From positions 63,403 through 127,402 of the forward strand of contig NZ_JAGMUO010000101.1 of the NCBI RefSeq assembly GCF_019049325.1: a stretch of DNA of 64,000 nucleotides, read 5' to 3'. Source of the stretch: Streptomyces sp. AC512_CC834. Lineage in GTDB: Bacteria > Actinomycetota > Actinomycetes > Streptomycetales > Streptomycetaceae. This document shows, one piece after another, positions 41,528-51,006 of the stretch (position 1 is its first letter; each line of letters starts with the position of its first letter). The notes under the pieces are model-generated. The model was not told the origin of the DNA. It worked only from the letters and a program-made list of their open reading frames with translations, and searched no databases. The position numbers were made by a program, and so were the translations under genes.

Positions 41528-44143
41528 TTACTCGCCCGCCGCCGCACCCGCCCCCGCACCGGCCGCCGCGTCCGCCGCCTGCGCCCGCAGTGCGCGCTCC
41601 ACGCCCGAACGGGACTCCGAGACCAGCCGCCGCAGCGCCGCGTTCGGCTCGGCGGAGGACAGCCAGGCGTCCGTCCGCTCCAGGGTCTCCTGGGAGACCT
41701 GCACCGCCGGGTACAGGCCGACCGCGATCTGCTGGGCCATCTCGTGCGAACGGGACGCCCAGACACTCTTCAGCGCCTCGAAGTACCGCTCCGTGTACGT
41801 CGCCAGCAGCTCGCGCTGGTCGGTCTGGACGAAGCCGGCGATGACCGCCTCCTGCACGGCGTTCGGCAGCTTGTCGGAGTCGACGACCGACTCCCAGGCC
41901 TCCGCCTTGGCCGCCTCGGTCGGGCGGGCGGCACGCGCGGTGGCGGCGTGGCGCTCACCGGCGGCCGTCTTGTCCCGCTCGTACTCGCTCTGGATCTCCG
42001 AACCGCCGAACCGGCCCACGGCCGCGAGACGCTGCACGAACGCCCAGCGCAGCTCGGTGTCGACGGCCAGGCCCTCGATGGTCTGCGTACCGTCGAGCAG
42101 CGCGTCCAGCAGGTCAAGCTGCTCCGGCATCCGCGCCGTCGCCGCGAACGCCCGCGCCCACGCAAGCTGGTGGTCACTGCCCGCCTCGGCCGCGCGCAGG
42201 TGCGCCAGCGTGGCCTCGGTCCAGCGGGTGAGCAGTGCCTCGCGGGTGTTCGGGTCGGCGTACTGGTCGACGGCCAGCTTCACCTGGCGGTGCAGCGACT
42301 GCACGACACCGATGTCGGACTCCTTGCCGATCCCGGACAGGACCAGCGACAGGTAGTCGCGGGTCGCCAGCTCCGCGTCCCGCGTCATGTCCCACGCCGA
42401 CGCCCAGCACAGGGCGCGCGGCAGCGACTCCGTGAAGTCGCCGAGGTGCTCGGTGACGACCGCCAGGGACTGCTCGTCCAGGCGGACCTTGGCGTACGAC
42501 AGGTCGTCGTCGTTCAGGAGCAGCACCGCCGGGCGGGGCTTGCCCACGAGCTGCGGTACGGCGGTCAGCTCGCCGTCCACGTCCAGCTCGACGCGCTCCC
42601 CGCGCACCAGCTTGCCGTCGCCGTCGAGGTCGTAGGCGCCGATCGCGATGCGGTGCGGGCGCAGCGTCGGCTCTCCCTTGGCGCCCGCCGGGAGTGCCGG
42701 GGCCTCCTGGCGGATGGCGAAGGACGTGATGACGCCGTTCGCGTCCGTCTCGATCTCCGGGCGCAGGACGTTGATGCCGGCCGTCTCCAGCCACGCCTTC
42801 GACCAGGTCTTCAGATCACGGCCGGAGGTCTCCTCCAGCGCACCCAGCAGGTCCGACAGACGCGTGTTGCCGAACGCGTGCCGCTTGAAGTACGCCTGCA
42901 CGCCCTGGAAGAACGCGTCCTGACCGACGTACGCGACGAGCTGCTTGAGCACGCTCGCGCCCTTGGCGTACGTGATGCCGTCGAAGTTGACGAGCACGTC
43001 GTCCAGGTCGCTGATGTCCGCCATGATCGGGTGCGTGGACGGCAACTGGTCCTGCCGGTACGCCCAGGTCTTCATCTGGTTGGCGAACGTCGTCCACGAG
43101 TGCGGCCACTTCGAGCCGGGCGCGTCCGCCTGGCAGGCGGCCTCGGCGTAGGTGGCGAACGACTCGTTCAGCCACAGGTCGTTCCACCACTCCATGGTGA
43201 CCAGGTCGCCGAACCACATGTGCGCCAGCTCGTGCAGGATCGTCGCAGCCCGCACCTCGTACGCGGCGTCCGTCACCTTCGAGCGGAACACGTACTGGTC
43301 GCGGATGGTCACCGCGCCCGCGTTCTCCATCGCGCCCGCGTTGAACTCAGGCACGAAGAGCTGGTCGTACTTCTTGAACGGGTACTGGTAGTCGAACTTC
43401 TCCTGGAACCACTCGAAGCCCTGCCGCGTCACCTCGAAGATCGCGTCCGAGTCGAGGTGCTCGGCCAGCGAGGGCCGGCAGTAGATGCCGAGCGGCACGG
43501 ACTGGCCGTCCTTCTCGTACACGCTGTGCACCGAGTGGTACGGGCCGACGATCAGCGCCGTGATGTACGACGAGATGCGCGGGGTCGGCTCGAAGACCCA
43601 GACGTTCTCCCGGGGCTCCGGCGTCGGCGAGTTGGAGATGACCGTCCAGCCCTCGGGCGCGGTCACGGTGAACTGGAAGGTCGCCTTCAGGTCCGGCTGC
43701 TCGAAGCTCGCGAAGACCCGCCGCGCGTCCGGCACCTCGAACTGCGTGTACAGGTACGCCTGGTCGTCCACCGGGTCGACGAAGCGGTGCAGGCCCTCGC
43801 CGGTGTTGGTGTACGCGCAGTCGGCGACCACGCGCAGGACGTTGCGGCCCGGCAGCAGCCCCGGCAGGGCGATGCGGGAGTCCTGGAACACCTCGTCGGG
43901 GGCCAGGGCGTCGCCGTTCAGCGTCACCTCGTGGACCGTCGGCGCGACCAGGTCGATGAAGGACTCGCCGCCGCCCCCGCCCCCGCCGCCGGTCTCCGCG
44001 ACGTCGAAGCGCACCGTGGTCACGGACCGGTAGGTGCCGCCCTCCTGCGCGCCGGTGAGGTCGAGATCGATCTCGTACGAGTCAACGGTCAGCAGCGTCG
44101 CCCGCTGCCGCGCCTCTTCGCGAGTCAGGTTTGTGCCAGGCAC
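41528..44143 (-). CDS. pepN: aminopeptidase N (M1 family), first copy
   Basis: An 871-residue cytoplasmic zinc aminopeptidase that removes N-terminal residues from peptides. The exopeptidase motif GAMEN (in FNAGAMENAGAV, about 267-279) and zinc site HELAH...E (ILHELAHMWFGDLVTMEWW, about 305-323, with the second Glu in NESFATYAE) are intact. The C-terminal ERAP1-like helical domain (about 520-850) is complete, and a Gly stretch of eight to nine residues lies near 52-60. Start is GTG 44143; the site GAGGAG precedes it at eight bases. It is a paralogue of the second copy 8.5 kb away. I expect it to be a housekeeping enzyme. Confidence 0.94.
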   Translation of the reverse strand: MPGTNLTREEARQRATLLTVDSYEIDLDLTGAQEGGTYRSVTTVRFDVAETGGGGGGGGESFIDLVAPTVHEVTLNGDALAPDEVFQDSRIALPGLLPGRNVLRVVADCAYTNTGEGLHRFVDPVDDQAYLYTQFEVPDARRVFASFEQPDLKATFQFTVTAPEGWTVISNSPTPEPRENVWVFEPTPRISSYITALIVGPYHSVHSVYEKDGQSVPLGIYCRPSLAEHLDSDAIFEVTRQGFEWFQEKFDYQYPFKKYDQLFVPEFNAGAMENAGAVTIRDQYVFRSKVTDAAYEVRAATILHELAHMWFGDLVTMEWWNDLWLNESFATYAEAACQADAPGSKWPHSWTTFANQMKTWAYRQDQLPSTHPIMADISDLDDVLVNFDGITYAKGASVLKQLVAYVGQDAFFQGVQAYFKRHAFGNTRLSDLLGALEETSGRDLKTWSKAWLETAGINVLRPEIETDANGVITSFAIRQEAPALPAGAKGEPTLRPHRIAIGAYDLDGDGKLVRGERVELDVDGELTAVPQLVGKPRPAVLLLNDDDLSYAKVRLDEQSLAVVTEHLGDFTESLPRALCWASAWDMTRDAELATRDYLSLVLSGIGKESDIGVVQSLHRQVKLAVDQYADPNTREALLTRWTEATLAHLRAAEAGSDHQLAWARAFAATARMPEQLDLLDALLDGTQTIEGLAVDTELRWAFVQRLAAVGRFGGSEIQSEYERDKTAAGERHAATARAARPTEAAKAEAWESVVDSDKLPNAVQEAVIAGFVQTDQRELLATYTERYFEALKSVWASRSHEMAQQIAVGLYPAVQVSQETLERTDAWLSSAEPNAALRRLVSESRSGVERALRAQAADAAAGAGAGAAAGE

Positions 44144-44254
44144 GCGGTCATCTCCTCGTCATGTGTGGTTGCGCCATCCTTCCACGTGACCTGTGCCGAA
44201 CGCGATGTCCGTTTCCCGCCGGTGCGCGGGCCCCTCGCGCGTGAGCCTGGACGC

Positions 44255-44743
44255 ATGAACGGTTACACGGCACGCCCCGTCCCCCGCCCCACCCTCAGGG
44301 AACTGCGCACGACCGACGACGCGGGCCGCGCCCCCGCTCCCGTGACCGACGACGAGGGCGGCGCCCCACTGCGCTGCTGCCTGCGCCACAGCCGCCCCGG
44401 CGAGCGAATCGCGCTGGTCTCCTACGCCCCACTGCGCCGCTGGGCGGCACGGACCGGCGCCGACCCGGGCGCCTACGACGAGCAGGGGCCGGTCTTCATC
44501 CACGCCGAGGAGTGCGCGGGGCCGGACGGCGCGGGGCCGGACGGCGAGGGGCTCGCGTTCACGAACTCGCACCGCACCGTGCGCCGTTACTCCGTCGAGG
44601 GACGCATCCTGGGCGGAAGCCTGGTCGAACCCGACGGGTTCGCGCCCGCCCTCCGAAACGCGTTCGACGACCCGGCCGTGGCGTTCGTCCACGTCCGGGC
44701 CGTCGAGTACGGCTGCTTCCTCTACGAGGTCACGAAGGGATAG
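44255..44743 (+). CDS. DUF1203 protein
   Basis: A 162-residue soluble protein of the DUF1203 family, function unknown. The characteristic segments are PLRCCLRHSRPGERIALVSYAPL (about 43-65), GPVFIHAEEC (about 79-88) and FVHVRAVEYGCFLYEV at the end. Several conserved Cys and His (RCC, HAEEC, YGC) could bind metal. A small duplicated GPDGAGPDGEG follows HAEEC. Start is ATG 44255. It is divergent from pepN and convergent with asd, seven bases between stops. Confidence 0.8.
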   Translation: MNGYTARPVPRPTLRELRTTDDAGRAPAPVTDDEGGAPLRCCLRHSRPGERIALVSYAPLRRWAARTGADPGAYDEQGPVFIHAEECAGPDGAGPDGEGLAFTNSHRTVRRYSVEGRILGGSLVEPDGFAPALRNAFDDPAVAFVHVRAVEYGCFLYEVTKG

Positions 44744-44750
44744 CCGGGGC

Positions 44751-45767
44751 TCAGCCCTTCAGCTCCGCCGCCACCAGCTCCGCGATCTGCACCGCGTTCA
44801 GGGCCGCGCCCTTGCGCAGGTTGTCGTTGGAGACGAACAGGGCGAGGCCGTTGTCCACGGTCTCGTCCTGGCGGATGCGGCCCACGTACGACGGGTCCTG
44901 GCCGGCCGCCTCCAGCGGCGTCGGCACCTCGGTGAGCGCCACGCCGGGGGCGCCGGCCAGCAGCTCCTTGGCGCGCTCCACGCTGATCGGGCGGGCGAAA
45001 CGGGCGTTGATCTGGAGGGAGTGGCCGCTGAAGACGGGCACGCGCACACAGGTGCCGGAGACCTTCAGACCGGGGATCTCGAGGATCTTGCGGGACTCGT
45101 TGCGGAGCTTCTGCTCCTCGTCCGTCTCGTGCAGACCGTCGTCGACGATGGACCCGGCCAGCGGCAGCACGTTGTACGCGATCGGCGCCACGTACTTCTC
45201 CGGCTTCGGGAACTCCACGGCGGAGCCGTCGTGGGTCAGCCTGGGGGCGTCCGCGCCCGCCTTCTGGACCTGCTCGAACAGCTCGTCCACGCCGGCCAGG
45301 CCGGAGCCGGACACCGCCTGGTAGGTGGCGACGACGACGGCCTCCAGGCCCGCTTCCGTGTGCAGCGGACGCAGGACCGGCATCGCGGCCATCGTGGTGC
45401 AGTTCGGGTTGGCGATGATGCCCTTGGGGCGGTCGGCGATCGCGTGCGGGTTCACCTCGGACACCACCAGGGGGACCTCGGGGTCGCGGCGCCAGGCGGA
45501 GGAGTTGTCGATCACGACGGGGCCCTGGGAGGCGACCTTTTCGGCGAGCGCCTTGGAGGTGGCGCCGCCCGCCGAGAACAGCACGATGTCGAGACCGGAG
45601 TAGTCGGCGGTGGCCGCGGCCTCCACCGTCACGCCGTCCAGCTCCCGGCCGGCGCTGCGCGCCGAGGCGAACAGGCGCAGCTCGGTGACCGGGAACTCGC
45701 GCTCCGTGAGGATCCTGCGCATGACCGTGCCCACCTGACCGGTGGCTCCGACGATTCCGACCCTCAC
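44751..45767 (-). CDS. asd: aspartate-semialdehyde dehydrogenase
   Basis: A 338-residue cytoplasmic enzyme that reduces aspartyl phosphate to aspartate semialdehyde with NADPH, feeding lysine, threonine, methionine and diaminopimelate synthesis. Motifs: GATGQVG near the start, SAGG (about 66-69), catalytic Cys in IIANPNCTTMA (about 130), and the His in VPVFSGHSLQI (about 245). Start is GTG 45767 with AGAAGGAG upstream. No lysC is adjacent, so this may be the second copy seen in many Streptomyces. It is divergent from the ECF sigma gene. Confidence 0.94.
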   Translation of the reverse strand: MRVGIVGATGQVGTVMRRILTEREFPVTELRLFASARSAGRELDGVTVEAAATADYSGLDIVLFSAGGATSKALAEKVASQGPVVIDNSSAWRRDPEVPLVVSEVNPHAIADRPKGIIANPNCTTMAAMPVLRPLHTEAGLEAVVVATYQAVSGSGLAGVDELFEQVQKAGADAPRLTHDGSAVEFPKPEKYVAPIAYNVLPLAGSIVDDGLHETDEEQKLRNESRKILEIPGLKVSGTCVRVPVFSGHSLQINARFARPISVERAKELLAGAPGVALTEVPTPLEAAGQDPSYVGRIRQDETVDNGLALFVSNDNLRKGAALNAVQIAELVAAELKG

Positions 45768-46112
45768 GGTGACTCCTTCTCCGTTTGTACGCGTGTTGTA
45801 CGCGTGTCTTCACGCGCGCTTTGCTCGGCCGAGACTTTTCCATCATGGGGCGAAGCCCGGCCCGCCTGTCCAATCCATTGCGCGGTGTGCCCGCGCAATG
45901 GGACGCGGCGACTGGGACAGTGGGTGTGGTCCTTGCGTACGAAACCCGGCTGAGCTGCAGGAATTCCGTCGCATCGCCGCCGCGCCGCAAGCTGTGCTGT
46001 TCCGCCCCTGCCCATCCCTTCCCGCCGCACACGACGATGTGACGTACGCCTCGCACCGAAAGGCGGCCGTACCGGCGAACGTTTCGGGCCCCGCCCGCGT
46101 CCTAGGGGAAAC
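45768..46112. other. asd / sigma factor divergent region
   Basis: A 345-bp spacer. Near asd there is an exact 11-bp tandem repeat TGTACGCGTGT (45786-45796 and 45797-45807), and near the sigma gene an ECF-type promoter match. No separate ORF with a ribosome site is visible. Confidence 0.6.
46077..46101 (+). promoter_or_regulatory. ECF-type promoter candidate, possibly autoregulatory
   Basis: GAAC (46077-46080), 17 bases, then CGTC (46098-46101): the usual ECF layout GGAAC-N16/17-CGTC except that the first base is C. It ends 11 bp before the annotated GTG of the sigma factor. Confidence 0.5.
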
Positions 46113-46664
46113 GTGGCCGGGGGAGGGGTGGCTTTGCTGCGCAGGAAGGCCCGCCGGGGCCAGGGGGACGCCGTGGGCGACGATCCCCTGGACGCGGCAC
46201 AGGAACGCCGGGTGCGGGCGGTGCTCGCGCTGGGCGGGGTGCCGCAGGCGGACCTGCCGGACGGGGTGCAGCAGGTCCGGCTGCGGCTGCTGGAGCGGAC
46301 GGCCAGTGGCCGCGAGGCGCCGCGCGACGTGTCCGCGTGGGCGGCCGTCGTCGCCTCCAACCTGGCCATGGACTGGCACCGGGCCAGGCGCCGCCAGGAC
46401 CGGCTCGGCGAACGCCTGGCCGCGCTGCGCCAGACGGAGCATCCCCGGGACGAGGACACCAGCGTCCTCTCCCTCGCCGTCGCCCAGGGCCTGGACGAGC
46501 TGCCCGACGCCCAGCGCCAGGTTCTCGTCCTCCGTTTCTACGCCGACCTGCCGGTGCGCGGCATCGCCGAGGAGCTGGGCATTCCCGAGGGCACGGTCAA
46601 GAGCAGGCTGCACACGGCGGTACAGGCGCTGCGCGCCCGCCTGCACGAGGACGAGGTGGTGTGA
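46113..46664 (+). CDS. ECF-type RNA polymerase sigma factor
   Basis: A 183-residue sigma-70-family factor. Region 2 is short and shows SAWAAVVASNLAMDWHRARRRQDR (about 73-96); region 4 is clear with LPDAQRQVLVLRFYADLPVRGIAEELGIPEGTVKSRLHTAVQALR (about 130-174). It directs polymerase to a specific promoter set in response to an envelope or stress signal. The start is uncertain: GTG 46113 sits almost at the predicted start site, and GTG 46173 has a better ribosome site (AGGGGGACGCC), giving 163 residues. The next gene begins two bases after the stop and is the probable anti-sigma partner. Confidence 0.88.
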   Translation: MAGGGVALLRRKARRGQGDAVGDDPLDAAQERRVRAVLALGGVPQADLPDGVQQVRLRLLERTASGREAPRDVSAWAAVVASNLAMDWHRARRRQDRLGERLAALRQTEHPRDEDTSVLSLAVAQGLDELPDAQRQVLVLRFYADLPVRGIAEELGIPEGTVKSRLHTAVQALRARLHEDEVV

Positions 46665-46665
46665 G

Positions 46666-47625
46666 ATGGCCGCCGAAGAGCACCCCGCGGGACAGAACCC
46701 GGCGGGACAGAATCCCGCGGGACAGAACCCCGTCGGGTACGACGCGCTGATGGCCGCGATCACGGGCGAGCCCCTGCCGCCCGGCGCGAGTGCGGACGCC
46801 CACGGCGAGTACCGGTCGGCGACGGCCGACGTGGCGCTGCTGCGGGACCAACTGGACATCCTCGGCCGCGTCCTGGGCGAGGCACCCCCCGAGCCGCACA
46901 CGCTCGGGCGGCACACGCCTGAGGCGCACATGCCCGGGTCGCGCACGCCCGAGGCGCACACGCCTGAGCCGCGTACGCCCGGGTCGCGTACGCCTGAGCC
47001 GCGTACGCCCGGGTCGCGTACGCCTGAGCCGCGCACCCCCGGGCCGCACACCCCCGAGCCGCACACCCCCGGGGCGGCGCGCCCGGCGATCACGCGCAGG
47101 CCACGGCGCCGGCCGTTCCGTCTCGCTCTGGGTGTTCTCGCGGCGGCCTGTGCGGGTGTCGTGGTCACGGGGCTGGGCTGGCTGGTGGTGGAGGGCGGAA
47201 GCGTGGCCACCCAGGACGCGGCGGGTGGCAGCGCGGCCGACAGGTCCGCGGCGCGGCCGGAGAGCCCGGACGCGGGCCAGGAGGCCGCCGTGGTCTTCGG
47301 CACCGCCCGCTACCTCGCCTGCGCCCGTCTGGTGGCCGAGGGCACGGTGACCGCCGCAGAACCGGTGCCGGGCGCCGCACAGCACCGGATCACCCTCCGC
47401 GTGACCCGCGCGTACGCACCGGAGGAGAGCACCGAGCCGGCGACGACGACGTTCGTCCTGGACGACAGCCTCGCCCGGCTCGGCACGGGCGACCGGGTAC
47501 TGGTCGGCGTCCTGCGGGACCGACCCACCGCGGACACGGTGATCACCGGCGACCGGAACATCACCACCGCCCGCACCCGGATCACCGCCTCCCTCACCGA
47601 CTCCCGCACCCTCACCTGCGACTGA
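46666..47625 (+). CDS. single-pass membrane protein, likely anti-sigma partner
   Basis: A 319-residue protein. The N-terminus carries three copies of PAGQN (about 7-22), then DALMAAITGEPLPPGA and a helical ATADVALLRDQLDILGRVLG (about 52-71) as in the cytoplasmic end of many anti-sigma factors. A repeat of TPEPRTPGSR type fills about 85-140, a helix follows (about 148-172), and the rest is extracytoplasmic with a cysteine pair (YLACARL and the C-terminal TLTCD). No zinc HxxxCxxC motif is seen. The role is inferred from its two-base gap to the sigma gene and its topology. Start is ATG 46666. Confidence 0.7.
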   Translation: MAAEEHPAGQNPAGQNPAGQNPVGYDALMAAITGEPLPPGASADAHGEYRSATADVALLRDQLDILGRVLGEAPPEPHTLGRHTPEAHMPGSRTPEAHTPEPRTPGSRTPEPRTPGSRTPEPRTPGPHTPEPHTPGAARPAITRRPRRRPFRLALGVLAAACAGVVVTGLGWLVVEGGSVATQDAAGGSAADRSAARPESPDAGQEAAVVFGTARYLACARLVAEGTVTAAEPVPGAAQHRITLRVTRAYAPEESTEPATTTFVLDDSLARLGTGDRVLVGVLRDRPTADTVITGDRNITTARTRITASLTDSRTLTCD

Positions 47626-47654
47626 CGACCCACCCCGAGCACGCGAACGCGAAA

Positions 47655-47688
47655 GGGGGCGGGCGCCCGACACGGCGCGCCCGCCCCC
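47655..47688. terminator. bidirectional terminator hairpin
   Basis: GGGGGCGGGCG (47655-47665) pairs with CGCCCGCCCCC (47678-47688). It sits between the convergent membrane-protein and protease genes. Confidence 0.8.
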
Positions 47689-47706
47689 TCCCCGTACCGC
47701 ACCGGA

Positions 47707-50700
47707 CTACGGCACGACCTTCCCGATCCGCACGCTGCCCAGGCCCGCGACCGTGCCGTGGGCGTTGACAAGCTGGACCCGGCCGAAGAACTCACGGCCC
47801 TCGGGGGCGGCGGCCAGCGCGGTGACGCTGCCGGTCACCGTCGCCGAGTCGCCCGTGCCGAGCTTCACCGGCGCCGAGTCGTCCACGGTGACCGAGCCGA
47901 GGCCGGCCGCGAAGTACACGTCCCGGTAGTCGTACTCCGTGCTGCCCGACGGTACCGAGTAGCCCGCGACCTCGACGGTGTACGTACCGGCGGCCGGCTT
48001 CGCGAGGGAGACCGACTCCTCCGAGTCGCCGTCGGCGGACTGGGCGACGACGGCGCCGTCCTCGTCGTAGACCGTCAGGTCCAGGTCGGCGGCCGCGTCG
48101 GAGACGCCCCCGATGGTGACGTCCAGCGACTCGGCGCCCTCGGGCACCTCGACCGTGGAGGTGGCCGTCCCGCCCTGCTCGATGGACGGACGGGACGTCT
48201 CGGAGGAGCCGAGCGGACCGCCGACCAGCTTGCCCTCGAGCGGGGCGTACCGGTTCGTCACCGTCCAGGAGGCGTCGGCCGGGGTGCCGACCTTCGCCTC
48301 GGGCACGGTCACGACCTCCGGGTCGAAGGCCGCGCCGAGCACGGTGACGTCCAGCTTGTAGGGGTTGTGGAGGAGCGGCGAGGTGCGCCGCGCCTCGACC
48401 TCGACCTCCCAGACACCGGGCTGCGGGTCGGCGTACGCACGCACGTCGGGGCGGCAGCCGTTGCCGTCGAGGTAGTTGTTGTAGCAGTACGGCGTGGAGG
48501 TGTTGTCCGCCGGGACGCCGTACGGGTGGATGGAGATGAACCGGGTCTGGCTCTCACCCCTGAGCCCGCCGATCGCCACCTCGAGCGCCTTCGCGCCCTC
48601 GGGGACGGTCACGAAGTAGGACTTGGTGCTGTTGCGGTCCACCGAGCTCTTCGCGGAGAAGTCGTACGCGAGCGGGGCGGAGACCACGACCGTGGTGAGG
48701 ACCTGCTGGTCGACGCCCCGGGTGCGCGGGTCGTCGACCTCGAGGATCGCGCTCTTGACACCGGCGGAGCCGGGCCGTGCCTCGACCTTCACGGTCACCG
48801 GCTCGTTCAGCGGCAGCCGCACCTCGTCCCGGCCGACGATCCGGAAGGTGTGCCCCGCGTTGTTCTCGAAGTCCAGCTCGTGCCGGATCGCCCGGTCGGC
48901 GCCGGACGTACGCGTGAGCGTGATCTCGTACGTCTTCTTCTGCCCGGCCTTCAGGCCGCCCTCGCGGTCGTAGAGGCCGGTGCCGTAGCCCGGGGTCTGA
49001 AGGAACTGGTCGATCGCGGTGTCGACCGGCGCCTTGACCGTGTACTCGTGGGCGGTGACGCCGCGCCGGATCGACTTCCAGGCGTCGGGGACGTCGATCA
49101 GGCCCGCGCCCTCCTCGTACGCCTGCACGCCCCTGATGTGGTCGGCGGTGGAGGTCAGGGCCGTGCGCAGCTTGGCCGGGGTGAGGTCGATGCGGGCCTG
49201 CTTCGCCGCCGACAGGAGCAGCGCGGAGGCGCCCGCGGCCTGCGGGGAGGCCATCGAGGTGCCCTGGAGCATGCCGTAGCCGGCCGGGAGGTCGTAGCCC
49301 GCCTCCGGGACCGGGGCGCCGGACATCCAGGTCTGGATGGAGTTGATCGCGGCGCCGGGCGCGGTCAGCGTCGGCGTGAAGCCGCCGTCCTCACGCGGGC
49401 CGCGCGAGGAGAACGGCATCATCTGGTACCTGGTCCGCACCGCGGAGCCGTAGTTGGCGGCCCAGGTCTCGCGGGAGATGGACGCGCCGACCGAGATCAC
49501 CTTGTCGGCGAGTCCGGGGTCGCCGATGGTGTTGGCGCCGGGGCCGGAGTTGCCCGCGGAGATGACGAGCTGCACGCCGTAGGTGTCGATGAGGCGCGTG
49601 TACAGCTCGGCGCGCGCGTTGTTGCCGTCGTTGAGCGCGGGCAGGCCGCCGATCGACATGTTGACGATGTCGACGTCGCGGTTGACGACGAGGTCGATCA
49701 TGCCCTCGGTGAGCGCGACGTTGGTGCAGCCGCCGCTCCAGGTGCAGGCGCGCGAGGAGACGATCTGCGCGCCGGGGGCGGCGCCGTCCATCCGGCCGCC
49801 GAACAGCCCGTTGGCGGCGGCGAGTCCGGCGACGTGCGTGCCGTGCTCGGACTCGATGACGCCGATGTTGACGAAGTCCGCCTTGGCACCGGCGGAGTTG
49901 TAGACGACGTTCTTGCGGATCTCGACGACGAAGGGCTGGCGCTCGGCCACGTCCGTCTTCGGGTCGTCGGTGCCGAAGTAGCCGACCTGGAAGCCGTCCT
50001 TGTAGGGCTTCATCGGCTTGTCGTCGGAGAAGTCGTGGTTGTCGTTCAGGTCGACGCGGACCGTGCCGGCCTTCGCGTCGTACAGGACGCCCCAGGAGTC
50101 GGTGGTGTCGCCGTCCCGGTTGGCGTCGCCCGCGGCGTCACCGCCGGTGGTGTAGGACTCCAGGAAGGTGCTGACCCGGTACGAGCCGGCGGGCGCCGTC
50201 CACGTCTGCCCGCCGTAGGTGAAGGTGGGGCCGGAGACGGCGGTGGTCATCGGGCGCCAGGTCCGGTCGCCGTCGACGACGGGGTCGGTCGCGGTGACCC
50301 AGTCGACGATCTTGCGTTCGCCGGTGGTGGTCTTCTGCAGCGCCGGGTGGGCGAGGTCGACGCCCGAGTCGAGGATGCCGATGGTGATCCCGCGGCCGTC
50401 CGACTTCGGGTGCCTCTTCACGAAGTCGACGGCGCCCGTCTCGAAGGACGGGTTGTACGGGTTCTTGGCCGGGGTCCAGCGGTTCGGGCCGCGGTAGTGG
50501 TTGCGGCTCTTGTGCGACGCGGCGCCCTCGGCCATGTCCGCGCCCGGCGTCGGGTCGTCCAGCGGTATCTCCTCGCGCAGGTCGATGCCGTGCACGGAGG
50601 AGAGCTTCGCGGCGGCCGCGATGGCCGAGTCCGCCTTGGCGGTGGGGACGGTGGCGCGGACGTAGCCCAGCTCGTCGTAGGTGCGGCCGACGGTGCCGCC

Positions 50701-51006
50701 GGCGACCGCGTCCAGGTCCTTCGCCACCTGCTCGGTCCGGCCCGGCGCGGTGGCGACCATCATCGTGACGTTCTTCTCGCCGCCGGCCTTCGCCTCGGCG
50801 AGCAGGTCCGCGTCGTCGGAACCGAGCTTGTCGTGCGCGGACTTGACGGAGGCGTCGACGGGGGGCGCGGTCGCCGGACCGTCGGCGGCGAGGGCCACGG
50901 GGACGGGCCCGACCGCGGCGAGCGCGGCGACGAGGCCGGCGGCCAGGGCGATGCGGGCCGCGCGTCTCGCGCCCGGTATCGGTTCCCGCTGAGGGCTGTG
51001 GGTCAT
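47707..51006 (-). CDS. secreted subtilisin-like serine protease (S8)
   Basis: A 1099-residue exported protease. Signal peptide 1-40 (ends VALA). An inhibitor-like propeptide covers about 45-150. The catalytic triad is complete: Asp213 in GILDSGVD, His388 in SEHGTHVAG, Ser584 in GTSMASP; the oxyanion Asn486 is in SAGNSGPG. A long insert (about 225-380) sits between Asp and His, as in tripeptidyl-peptidase II-type subtilases. C-terminal beta domains (about 640-1095) contain pre-peptidase C-like folds, e.g. AGTYTVEVAGY. It degrades extracellular protein. Start is ATG 51006 with AAGGG at seven bases; ATG 51012 is in frame. It stands alone. Confidence 0.93.
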   Translation of the reverse strand: MTHSPQREPIPGARRAARIALAAGLVAALAAVGPVPVALAADGPATAPPVDASVKSAHDKLGSDDADLLAEAKAGGEKNVTMMVATAPGRTEQVAKDLDAVAGGTVGRTYDELGYVRATVPTAKADSAIAAAAKLSSVHGIDLREEIPLDDPTPGADMAEGAASHKSRNHYRGPNRWTPAKNPYNPSFETGAVDFVKRHPKSDGRGITIGILDSGVDLAHPALQKTTTGERKIVDWVTATDPVVDGDRTWRPMTTAVSGPTFTYGGQTWTAPAGSYRVSTFLESYTTGGDAAGDANRDGDTTDSWGVLYDAKAGTVRVDLNDNHDFSDDKPMKPYKDGFQVGYFGTDDPKTDVAERQPFVVEIRKNVVYNSAGAKADFVNIGVIESEHGTHVAGLAAANGLFGGRMDGAAPGAQIVSSRACTWSGGCTNVALTEGMIDLVVNRDVDIVNMSIGGLPALNDGNNARAELYTRLIDTYGVQLVISAGNSGPGANTIGDPGLADKVISVGASISRETWAANYGSAVRTRYQMMPFSSRGPREDGGFTPTLTAPGAAINSIQTWMSGAPVPEAGYDLPAGYGMLQGTSMASPQAAGASALLLSAAKQARIDLTPAKLRTALTSTADHIRGVQAYEEGAGLIDVPDAWKSIRRGVTAHEYTVKAPVDTAIDQFLQTPGYGTGLYDREGGLKAGQKKTYEITLTRTSGADRAIRHELDFENNAGHTFRIVGRDEVRLPLNEPVTVKVEARPGSAGVKSAILEVDDPRTRGVDQQVLTTVVVSAPLAYDFSAKSSVDRNSTKSYFVTVPEGAKALEVAIGGLRGESQTRFISIHPYGVPADNTSTPYCYNNYLDGNGCRPDVRAYADPQPGVWEVEVEARRTSPLLHNPYKLDVTVLGAAFDPEVVTVPEAKVGTPADASWTVTNRYAPLEGKLVGGPLGSSETSRPSIEQGGTATSTVEVPEGAESLDVTIGGVSDAAADLDLTVYDEDGAVVAQSADGDSEESVSLAKPAAGTYTVEVAGYSVPSGSTEYDYRDVYFAAGLGSVTVDDSAPVKLGTGDSATVTGSVTALAAAPEGREFFGRVQLVNAHGTVAGLGSVRIGKVVP

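Noticed and set aside
41405..44743. 1112-codon plus-strand ORF opposite pepN
   Set aside because: Only its last 162 codons (from ATG 44255) are a real gene, the DUF1203 protein; the rest is the shadow of pepN.
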